Source: Micromonospora siamensis
Lineage (GTDB): Bacteria > Actinomycetota > Actinomycetes > Mycobacteriales > Micromonosporaceae
Assembly (NCBI RefSeq): GCF_900090305.1
Contig: NZ_LT607751.1
Span: 4,030,001-4,094,000 of the forward strand
Length of the DNA: 64,000 nt
Reading direction: 5' to 3'
Part shown: positions 41,500 through 48,751 of the stretch, in pieces
How the letters are laid out: each line of letters starts with the position of its first letter
Numbering within the stretch: the first letter of the stretch is position 1
Made by a program: the position numbers and the translations under genes
Notes under the pieces: generated by a model
What the model was told of the DNA's origin: nothing
Seen by the model: only the letters and a program-made list of their open reading frames with translations
The model's database searches: none

Positions 41500-42297
41500 T
41501 CACGCGCCCACCAGGGCGCTCACCCGCACGCCGGTCGCGGTGGCCACCACCAGCCGACCGTCCGGCACCGGACGCCAGCCCGGGTCGTCGTCCGACGGCT
41601 CGGAGGCCAGCAGCACCGCCTCCGCCGTGGCGCGGACCGACAACGCGTGCCCGGCCACACTCGCCACCACCGTGCTCCCGTCGGTGAGCAGCAGGTTCAG
41701 CCGCGAGTCGGGGGCGACCGCGGCCACCGCGGCGACGGTCGCGGCGACCGCCTCGGCCGGCTCGACGCCCGCCCGCAGCCGGTGCCGGACCATCGCCCAG
41801 AGCAGCGCCGAGTCGGTCGGCGCGTCCAGGGTCAGCAGGTCGCGCACCGGCAGCTCGGCGGCGAGCCCGGCCACCGAGTCCGGCCAGCCGCGGACCACCC
41901 CGTTGTGGCTGAACAGCCAGCGACCCTCACCGAAGGGCGCCGCCGCGGTGGCCACCACCGGCATCCCGACGGTCGCCGACCGGACGGCGGCCAGCACCGC
42001 GCCGCTGCTGGTCGCCGCCGCCAGCTCCGGCAGCGTCGGGTCGCTCCAGATCGGCGTGTCCCGCCGGTACCGCACCGGCGTGCCGGCGCCGCGCGCGGGC
42101 TCGCCCCCGCTCTCCCGTCGCTGCCCCGGCGCCGGGTCGCGGGGATACCAGCCGACCCCGAACCCGTCGGCGTTGACCGTCCCCCCGCCGCGCATGTCGC
42201 GCGGCGCCCAGGACTGGCGCAGCAGCGAGTACGGCGGGTCGAGCAGCAGCGACCGCAGGGTGACCGGCGGCCCGAGGTACGCCAGGTGCCGGCACAT
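41500..42297 (-). CDS. egtC: Gamma-glutamyl hercynylcysteine S-oxide hydrolase
   Basis: 265 residues, class II glutamine-amidotransferase fold with Cys2 as nucleophile (MCRHLAYLG). It removes the glutamate from the sulfoxide made by EgtB. FSHNGVVRGW near 130 and NADGFGVGWY near 43 are conserved substrate-loop segments. I chose ATG 42297 because Cys must follow the start Met. It begins 34 bp after egtB. Confidence 0.94.
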   Translation of the reverse strand: MCRHLAYLGPPVTLRSLLLDPPYSLLRQSWAPRDMRGGGTVNADGFGVGWYPRDPAPGQRRESGGEPARGAGTPVRYRRDTPIWSDPTLPELAAATSSGAVLAAVRSATVGMPVVATAAAPFGEGRWLFSHNGVVRGWPDSVAGLAAELPVRDLLTLDAPTDSALLWAMVRHRLRAGVEPAEAVAATVAAVAAVAPDSRLNLLLTDGSTVVASVAGHALSVRATAEAVLLASEPSDDDPGWRPVPDGRLVVATATGVRVSALVGA

Positions 42298-42331
42298 CAG
42301 CGGCCCACCCCCGGCCCGGCGTGGCCCGCCC

Positions 42332-43663
42332 TCACCCGCGGGCCTCCTCGACGGTGGCGTCCCGGGCACAACGGAAGCCGCTGAAGATCTGCCGCCGGAT
42401 CGGGTAGTCCCAGTTGCGGAAGGTGCCCCGGCAGGCGGAGCGGTCGGTGCCGAACGAACCGCCGCGCAGCACCCGGTGGTCGTCGCCGAAGAAGGCCTCG
42501 GAGTATTCCCGGTAGGGGAAGGCCGTGAAGCCGGGATGCCCACGGAAGGTCGTCGAGGTCCACTCCCAGACGTCGCCGATGAGCTGGTGCACCCCCAGCG
42601 GCGAGGCCCCGCCCGGGTACGCGCCCACCGGCGCCGGCCACAGGTGCCGCTGGTCGAGGTTGGCGTGCGCGGAGGTGGGGTCCTCGTCTCCCCACGGGTA
42701 GCGGCGGGACCGCCCGGTGGCCGGATCCCACCGGGCCGCCTTCTCCCACTCGGCCTCGGTCGGCAGCCGCCTGCCCGCCCAGGTCGCGTACGCCTGCGCC
42801 TCGTGGAAGCAGACGTGCACCACCGGCTCGTCGTCGCGGACCGCCGACCAGCGGCCGAAGCGCCGGTACGCCCAGCCGTCGCCGTCGCGTCGCCAGTGCA
42901 TCGGCGCGGTCAGGTCGGCCTCGACCCGGTGCCGCCACCCCTCCTCGCTCCACCAGCGCGGGTCGTCGTACCCGCCCTCGGCGATGAACCGCCGGTAGTC
43001 CCCGTTGGTGACCGGGGCCGCGTCGATGACGTACGCGGGCAGCTCGACGGTGTGCGCCGGGCGCTCGTTGTCCAGCGCCCACGGGTCGGTCGAGGTGCCC
43101 ATGGTGAACGGCCCGGCCGGCACCAGCACCTCGCCGGCCACCCGCGCGGCCGGCTCCGGCGGCGGCGGGGCGTGCAGCACCGCCGGCCCGGAGCGCAGCT
43201 GGTGGGTGGCGAGCATCGTCTCGTCGTGCTGCTGCTCGTGCTGCACGATCATCCCGAACGCGAACCCGTCCTCGACCAGCTTGCGGTCGGTGAACCGGGT
43301 GCGGTCGAGCAGGTCGTAGACCTTGTCCCGGACCTGGGCCACGTACGCCCGCGCCTCGCCGGGCGGCAGCAGCGGCAGGGACGGGCGGTCCTTGCGGGGC
43401 TGTTTGAAGGCGTCGTAGAGGTCGTCGATGTCCTGGCGGACCGGTGGACGGCGGCCGACGTCGCGGACCAGCCAGAGTTCCTCCTGGTTGCCGACGTGGG
43501 CGAGGTCCCAGACCAGCGGCGACATCAGCGGCGAGTGCTGCCGCACCAGGTCCGCGTCGTCCACCGCGTCGGTCAGCAGGGCGGTCCGCTCCCGGGTACG
43601 CCCCAGCTCCGTCGCGATCCGGCCGCGCAGCCGCTCGGCCTCCGGTTGGTCGGTGATGGTCAC
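42332..43663 (-). CDS. egtB: Hercynine oxygenase
   Basis: 443 residues. N-terminal DinB-like domain with His ligands for iron (WDLAHVGNQEE near 56, QHEQQHDE near 141) and a C-terminal FGE-sulfatase-like domain (GDVWEWTSTTF, RVLRGGSFGT). It joins hercynine to gamma-glutamylcysteine using O2. GTG 43663 overlaps the stop of egtA and has GAGAGGGG upstream; the longer frame above it is noise. Confidence 0.95.
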   Translation of the reverse strand: MTITDQPEAERLRGRIATELGRTRERTALLTDAVDDADLVRQHSPLMSPLVWDLAHVGNQEELWLVRDVGRRPPVRQDIDDLYDAFKQPRKDRPSLPLLPPGEARAYVAQVRDKVYDLLDRTRFTDRKLVEDGFAFGMIVQHEQQHDETMLATHQLRSGPAVLHAPPPPEPAARVAGEVLVPAGPFTMGTSTDPWALDNERPAHTVELPAYVIDAAPVTNGDYRRFIAEGGYDDPRWWSEEGWRHRVEADLTAPMHWRRDGDGWAYRRFGRWSAVRDDEPVVHVCFHEAQAYATWAGRRLPTEAEWEKAARWDPATGRSRRYPWGDEDPTSAHANLDQRHLWPAPVGAYPGGASPLGVHQLIGDVWEWTSTTFRGHPGFTAFPYREYSEAFFGDDHRVLRGGSFGTDRSACRGTFRNWDYPIRRQIFSGFRCARDATVEEARG

Positions 43664-44889
43664 CGCAGTCCCCTCTCCGCGGCGGCGAGCCGCCGCCGGA
43701 TCCCTCGGCTGGTCTCCTCGTGCACGTCGGCGGGCAGGTGCAGTCTCGGCAGCGCGGACAGCGCCAGCTCGAACAGCGCCGCGGCGGCCCGGGCCAGCGG
43801 CGGGTCGGCCAGTCCGTAGCGGGCGGCGGCGTGCCACCGGTCGCCGACCGGACCGGCGGCGTCGAGAGCCGCGGCGACCGTGCCGGGCTCGGCGAACAGG
43901 GCCGCCAGCACCGCGAGGGCGATCCGCCAGTCCCGGTCGGGCTGGGCGTCGAGGTAGCGGATCTCCAGGTAGCCGCGGGGGCGTACCGGTGGGAACAGGG
44001 TGCTGACGTGGTAGTCCAGGTCGTCGGTGGTGGGTGGCCGGGGCAGTGCGCCGTCGATCCAGTCGGCGAAGGTCACCCCGGCCGGCGGGGTCCAGTCGGT
44101 GCCGGCGCCCCGCAGGCACAGCAGGGGCGCGGCCAGGACGTACTCCGTCCAGGCGGCGACCGGATCCCGGTCGGCGCGGTGCGGCGACCAGACCGGTCGG
44201 GTCCGGGCCGGGTCGATGGCCAGCCAGGCGGCCATCCGGGCCGACGCCCATCCGGTCCGGCGGCCGGCGTGCCGGTCGGCGGTGGCGAACGCGGCGAGCA
44301 GCGGCGGGCCGACGGCGTGCACCGCGGCCCACCGGGCCGGCAGCTCCGGCGCCTCTCCGGCATCGAGGCAGACCTGAAGCCCGGCGGTGCTGTACATCAT
44401 GGTGCGACCGGCCGGACCGCGGCGGTCGAACACGCATCGCATGGCCCGGTAACGGGGAGTCTCGACCACCGGGCGCGGGACCCGCCAGGGGTCGATGCCG
44501 GTGTCCCCGAGGACCAGTCCGCCCGCCTCCAGCAGGCCGGTCAACTGGTCGATGTCCCGCTCGGTGGCGCTGATCAGCGCGGCGACCGAGGGTCGCGGTG
44601 GGGTGGAGATCTCCACCTGCCCGCCGGGCTCCACCGTCACGGCCCCGCCGTGGGCCAGTGGCTCGGCCGGGCTGCCGCCGTCGAGGGTGGTCGGGCTGTG
44701 CCGCCCCAACGCCCTGCGGAGCCGATCCGGGTCGACCGGGCGCGCGGGGTCGGCGGCGTCGTGCACGGTCCATTCCAGTTCCACGCCGGTGTGGACCGGC
44801 GGCCCGGTCTTGAAGCAGATCCGGGCGAGGTGGCGGGCGGCGGCGTCCGCCTCCCGCAGGACGGGCCGGTCCAGTCCGGGCATCGTCAC
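43660..44889 (-). CDS. egtA: Glutamate-cysteine ligase (ergothioneine type)
   Basis: 409 residues. ATP-dependent GCS2-type ligase that makes gamma-glutamylcysteine for EgtB; motifs HTGVELEWTVHD (near 35), STAGLQVCLD and the ending PRGYLEIRYLD of the ligase fold. Start at GTG 44889 (ATG 44883 also possible), with GGGGGAGGAG somewhat far upstream. First gene of egtABCD; the four-base GTGA overlap with egtB shows coupling. A TATCAG-rich patch near 44985-44992 may hold the promoter. Confidence 0.92.
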   Translation of the reverse strand: MTMPGLDRPVLREADAAARHLARICFKTGPPVHTGVELEWTVHDAADPARPVDPDRLRRALGRHSPTTLDGGSPAEPLAHGGAVTVEPGGQVEISTPPRPSVAALISATERDIDQLTGLLEAGGLVLGDTGIDPWRVPRPVVETPRYRAMRCVFDRRGPAGRTMMYSTAGLQVCLDAGEAPELPARWAAVHAVGPPLLAAFATADRHAGRRTGWASARMAAWLAIDPARTRPVWSPHRADRDPVAAWTEYVLAAPLLCLRGAGTDWTPPAGVTFADWIDGALPRPPTTDDLDYHVSTLFPPVRPRGYLEIRYLDAQPDRDWRIALAVLAALFAEPGTVAAALDAAGPVGDRWHAAARYGLADPPLARAAAALFELALSALPRLHLPADVHEETSRGIRRRLAAAERGLR

Positions 44890-45110
44890 CAAGGGTCCGG
44901 CTCCTCCCCCGCGTTGGGTCCGCCTCCGCCGCCGGGCGCCACCCATCGTTGCCGGGGGCGGCGTCCGCGGTCTCACCATCTTCTGTCTATCAGACGAATT
45001 TCGCCTGCCCGGCCGGACGGATTTTTGTCCGGGTCGGCGACCGGCGTACCGGCGCGCAGCGGCTCGCGCCGGCGACCCGATGCCCCGGACGAATCGGGTG
45101 CGACGAGGAG

Positions 45111-46007
45111 TCAGCGGGAGCTGGCGTCCGGTTCGGGCCCGGCGGCCCGGCTCGTGGGGGTGGTGGCCGCACCGGTCGCGCGCGCGGAAGCGTCGGTCGC
45201 CGGCCTGGACCGGCGCGGCGAGGCGCCGGTGGCCGGCTCGGTGCGGTGCGGCGAGGCGCCCGGTGCCGATGCGGTGCGGTGCGGTGAGGCGCCGGGCGTC
45301 GGCGGGGTACGGTCCGGGCCCGGCGTGCCGTCGCCCGTGGGCGGAACCAGCTGCCGGCAGTAGCCGGCGACCTGCTCGGGGCCACCGGCCACCTCGACCA
45401 GCGGCTGGAACCCCGGGGTGCGCAGCGCCTTGCCCCGTTGCTCGGCCGGCTTGGCCAGGTAGGCCCGGCACAGGCCGAACAGCTGCGCCGGGGTGGGGCG
45501 GGGCCCGGCACCCGACGGTCCGGTGCTCGGGGCGGCGCCGGAGGTGGCCACGCCGGGGCCGGCACCAGGGCCGGGGCCGGTGCCGGGGTCGGTGCGGGTA
45601 CCGGTGGGTGAGGAGCCGCCGGTCGCATCGGGGCCGGCGCCGGAGGTGCCCGGTCGGGGCGGGGCGGGTTCGTCCCGGTCGAGGGTCACCGCCGCGAACG
45701 CCGCGCCGGCCGTCGCGGTGGCGGCGACCCCGGCGATCCAGGCCACCGCTCCGGTGGTCAGCCGCCGGCCGGTCGCCCGCGTCGGGGCGGGTGCGGGCGC
45801 GGCCCGGGCCGCGCGGAAGGCGGCCAGCGCCTGCTCCTCCCCGGCCAGTTCTCCCGGTCGCGGCGGCGCCGCCGCGGCGGCGAGCAGCCGGCCGAGCGGG
45901 TCGGCGGGCGCCGACGGGCGCGGCGTCGCCGCGGCGTCGAGCAGCCGCTCGCTCTCGTCGCGGTCGACGGGTCGGTCGGACCGGTCGGGCCGACGCGGAA
46001 AGGTCAT
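45111..46007 (-). CDS. Membrane protein next to sigma factor (anti-sigma-like), low-complexity tail
   Basis: 298 residues. Acidic/Arg N-terminus (about 1-85), one membrane helix near 90-115 (AVAWIAGVAATATAGAAFAAV), then an outside part rich in Pro, Gly, Ala and Thr, with two Cys around LCRAYLAKPAEQRGK and GYCRQL. The C-terminus repeats GASPHRT-like units. The position directly after an ECF-like sigma factor suggests an anti-sigma or sensor role, but the zinc motif HxxxCxxC is absent. ATG 46007 has GAGGGGA upstream. Confidence 0.72.
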   Translation of the reverse strand: MTFPRRPDRSDRPVDRDESERLLDAAATPRPSAPADPLGRLLAAAAAPPRPGELAGEEQALAAFRAARAAPAPAPTRATGRRLTTGAVAWIAGVAATATAGAAFAAVTLDRDEPAPPRPGTSGAGPDATGGSSPTGTRTDPGTGPGPGAGPGVATSGAAPSTGPSGAGPRPTPAQLFGLCRAYLAKPAEQRGKALRTPGFQPLVEVAGGPEQVAGYCRQLVPPTGDGTPGPDRTPPTPGASPHRTASAPGASPHRTEPATGASPRRSRPATDASARATGAATTPTSRAAGPEPDASSR

Positions 46008-46023
46008 CCGGAATCCCCTCACA

Positions 46024-46662
46024 TCACCCGTCCGCCGGTTCGGCCCGCGAGGTGTCGGGCGCCTGCCGGCCCCGGCCGCTGCGCGGCCGAGGGGGCGTCC
46101 CCTCGGCCGTGGCGGGCGGTGGGGACTGGTCGTGTCGTTCCATCATCGCGGCGAGCCGGCGCAGACCGCGGTGGGCGGCGGTGCGGACGGCCCCGGGTCG
46201 GCGGCCCAGCACCCGGCCGGCGGTCTGGGCGTCCAGCCCGATGACGGCGCGCAGCAGCACCGCCTCGGCCTCGCGCGGAGGCAGGGTGGCGATCATGGCG
46301 AGCGCCGACTCGGTGCCGATCGTCTCGCCGGCCCGCTCCTCGGTGTCGGCGTCCCCGGCCAGCTCACTGAGCGCCTGCACCGGCACCGGCAGCGACGGGC
46401 GCCGGCGTTGGCGGCGCAGATGGTCCATCGCCCGGTTCCGGGCGATCGTCACCGTCCAGGCGCGGAACTCGCCCCCGGCGAAGGTCGGCAGGTCGCGGGA
46501 GATCTGCAACCACGCCTCCGAGGCGACGTCCTCGGCGTCCACGCCGACCAGCGCGGTCAGGTAGCGCAGCAGGCCCGGCTGGAGAGTGCGGTAGAGGAAG
46601 CGGAACGCGTCCTCGTCCCCTGCCTGCGCGGCGGCGACGGCCTCGTTCAGCTCACCCGTCAT
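46024..46662 (-). CDS. ECF-type RNA polymerase sigma factor
   Basis: 212 residues. Region 2: FRFLYRTLQPGLLRYLTAL...DVASEAWLQISRD and the RAWTVTIARNRAMDHLRRQRRR linker side. Region 4: LPPREAEAVLLRAVIGLDAQTAGRVLGRRPGAVRTAAHRGLRRL, residues about 120-165. A 30-residue tail is rich in Pro, Gly and Arg. It should direct transcription of a stress or envelope regulon; the partner gene follows after 16 bp. Confidence 0.92.
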   Translation of the reverse strand: MTGELNEAVAAAQAGDEDAFRFLYRTLQPGLLRYLTALVGVDAEDVASEAWLQISRDLPTFAGGEFRAWTVTIARNRAMDHLRRQRRRPSLPVPVQALSELAGDADTEERAGETIGTESALAMIATLPPREAEAVLLRAVIGLDAQTAGRVLGRRPGAVRTAAHRGLRRLAAMMERHDQSPPPATAEGTPPRPRSGRGRQAPDTSRAEPADG

Positions 46663-47201
46663 GGAGCCGCCGTCCCGGCCGTGGCGCAGCGGCCCGGTCC
46701 GACGCCGTACGCCGCCCGACGCGCGATCCCGGTTCCCAGCAGCACCTTCAGCCCCCCGCTGACCTGATCACCCCGGACGTCGTCCACCCCGGGCGACAGG
46801 TTCGTCACTCGGCACCGGGCACGGCCGGCGTCGGGCACGGCGTACCAGAGCCGTGGGGTCGGCCCGAGCCGCGCTAACGCTAGGAGGGGAGGCGGACGGG
46901 AACAAGCCGTGGCCACGCGCGCCGGGAGTGACATATCTCAACTTGTGCACACGGAGTGTCGGCGTAACGGAGAACGGCCCTTGGACGCTGCACCCCGCGC
47001 GGGCCGCGGACCAGCTCAGCCGTAATGACCGTTGTGCCTGCGTACCGGTCGTCCTGATCGATTTGCGTCACCACTCGCCTGCACCCGGTGACAGGGTAAC
47101 CGTCGCATCAAGGGATGCGGGATGCCGGGCGGTCCGGCCCGGCGGCCGGTCGCCGAGACGCTGACACATCCTCTTCGCCGATCCTGGGTACCGTAGTCCC
47201 C
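46663..47201. other. Gene-free divergent promoter region (about 540 bp)
   Basis: Separates the sigma-factor operon (minus) from the kinase gene (plus). No gene with a credible ribosome site. An AT-richer patch at about 46928-46955 (ACATATCTCAACTTGTG) may be the promoter core of the sigma gene. The kinase -10 candidate lies at 47189. A 91-codon minus-strand frame (46659-46934) is listed among rejected items. Confidence 0.5.
47189..47194 (+). promoter_or_regulatory. Putative -10 box of the leaderless kinase transcript
   Basis: TACCGT followed by 7 nt and the GTG start at 47202. There is no ribosome site in between. Fits the TANNNT pattern of leaderless actinobacterial genes. Confidence 0.45.
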
Positions 47202-48641
47202 GTGTTGTCTTCGGGAGTCGTGCTCAGCGGTCGGTACCGCCTGGACGAACGTGTCGCCACCGGCGGCATGGGTGACGTCTGGCGGGCCACCGACCAGGTG
47301 CTCGGGCGGCAGGTCGCCGTAAAGGTCCTGCTCCCGGCGCTGGTCTCCGACCCCGACTTCATCGCCCGCTTCCGGGCCGAGGCCCGGATCATGGCCGCGC
47401 TGCGCAACCCCGGCATCGTGCAGGTCTTCGACTGCGGCGAGGACGATCTCCCCGACGGCAGCCGGGCCGACTACCTGGTGATGGAGTTCGTCGAGGGCGA
47501 GCCGCTGTCCCGGCGGATCGAGGCCGCCGGCCGGCTCGGCGTGGCCGAGACCATGTCGGTGGTGGCCCAGGCGGCGCAGGCGCTGCACGCCGCGCACGCC
47601 GGCGGCATCGTGCACCGTGACGTCAAGCCGAGCAACCTGCTGGTCCAGGAGGACGGCACCGTCGTCCTGGTCGACTTCGGCGTGGCCCGGTCGGCCAACG
47701 TCACCAGCATCACCAGCACCAACGCGGTCCCGGGCACCGCGCTCTACATGGCGCCCGAGCAGGCGTCCGGTCGTCCCGTCTCGGGCGCGACGGACATCTA
47801 CGCCCTCGGCGCGGTGGCCTACTGCTGCCTGACCGGCGGGCCGCCCTTCACCGGCGAGAACCCGCTCCAGGTCGCCGTCCGGCACCTCGACGACGAGCCG
47901 CCGCCGCTGCCGGAGGAGATCCCGGCACCGGTGCGGGACCTGGTGACCCGCGCCCTCGCCAAGGAGCCGACCGACCGCTTCGCCACCGGCGCGGCGATGG
48001 CGGAGGCCGCCCGGGCCGCCGTCGCCGATCCGTCCGCGCCGACCGCCGTGTCGGCCGTTCCGCTGCGCGGCGCCACCGACACCCGCGACGACATTCCGGT
48101 CGTCCCGGCCGCCGCCGTGGCGACGCCGACGGCCAGCCGGGTCCGGCGCGGACCCCTGGTCGGGGCGGTCGCCGCGGTGCTGGTCGCCATGGCGAGCCTC
48201 GCCGCGGCGCTGGCTGTCATGAACCCGACCGGTGGGCCACCCGCGGTCGACATCAGGAGCCCCGCGCCCGCGGCGGTGCCCAGCGGCGAACCTTCCCGGC
48301 CACGGCAGGGCGGCGGCGGGAACGCCGAGTCCGAGGTGGTCCAGCCGATCGGCCGGCCGGGCGGGGGCTACAACAACCGGCCCAGCGAGACCGTCAGCGG
48401 GTCGCCCCGACCCACGGCGTCCGCCACCGCGGCCTCGCCCTCGCCGAGCGCGTCCAGCGCACCGGCCTCGCCGTCCGCCACCACGACGACCAGCGCGCCG
48501 GCGCCGACCGCCACCAGCACCTCCCCGGCCGCCCCGGTCGACCCGGCGCCCACCACGACCGAGCCGACCGTCACCACCGAGCCGGTGCCCACCGACCCGC
48601 CGGCGCCGACCGAGGCGCCGGTCGAGCCACCGGCCGGCTGA
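47202..48641 (+). CDS. Membrane-anchored serine/threonine protein kinase (PknA/B-like, no PASTA)
   Basis: 479 residues. Kinase domain 1-265: GRYRLDERVATGGMGDVW (Gly loop), AVKVL (Lys), IVHRDVKPSNLL (catalytic loop), VDFGVAR (DFG), MAPEQ. One membrane helix near 330-350 (VGAVAAVLVAMASLAAALAV) is followed by about 120 residues of Pro/Thr/Ser repeat outside, with no PASTA or other folded domain. It phosphorylates cell-envelope or division targets; what it senses is unclear. GTG 47202 is preferred over 47115 for the VLSSGVVLSGRYRLD start and the box 7 nt upstream. Confidence 0.93.
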   Translation: MLSSGVVLSGRYRLDERVATGGMGDVWRATDQVLGRQVAVKVLLPALVSDPDFIARFRAEARIMAALRNPGIVQVFDCGEDDLPDGSRADYLVMEFVEGEPLSRRIEAAGRLGVAETMSVVAQAAQALHAAHAGGIVHRDVKPSNLLVQEDGTVVLVDFGVARSANVTSITSTNAVPGTALYMAPEQASGRPVSGATDIYALGAVAYCCLTGGPPFTGENPLQVAVRHLDDEPPPLPEEIPAPVRDLVTRALAKEPTDRFATGAAMAEAARAAVADPSAPTAVSAVPLRGATDTRDDIPVVPAAAVATPTASRVRRGPLVGAVAAVLVAMASLAAALAVMNPTGGPPAVDIRSPAPAAVPSGEPSRPRQGGGGNAESEVVQPIGRPGGGYNNRPSETVSGSPRPTASATAASPSPSASSAPASPSATTTTSAPAPTATSTSPAAPVDPAPTTTEPTVTTEPVPTDPPAPTEAPVEPPAG

Positions 48642-48681
48642 CCGGGCCGTCGCGCCGGGACGACATCCGGCATCTCGGCCC

Positions 48682-48696
48682 GTCCCGGACCGGGAC
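48682..48696. terminator. Short bidirectional terminator hairpin
   Basis: GTCCCG-GAC-CGGGAC in the 109-bp gap between the convergent kinase gene and ABC permease gene. Small perfect stem, no T-run; likely but weaker than the others. Confidence 0.45.
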
Positions 48697-48751
48697 AGCC
48701 ACCACCCGCCGCACCCCGGCCCGGACCCACCCGGGTCGGTAGGTACCCGAT

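Noticed and set aside
46659..46934. 91-codon minus-strand frame ending at the sigma factor start (ATGA)
   Set aside because: The overlap looks like coupling, but no ribosome site and no domain; the sequence is Arg/Ala/Gly-rich. Kept as non-coding promoter region.
46928..46955. AT-rich patch considered as a heat-shock (HAIR-like) operator
   Set aside because: Inverted-repeat arms of the HspR or CIRCE type are not present, so only a generic promoter core is proposed.
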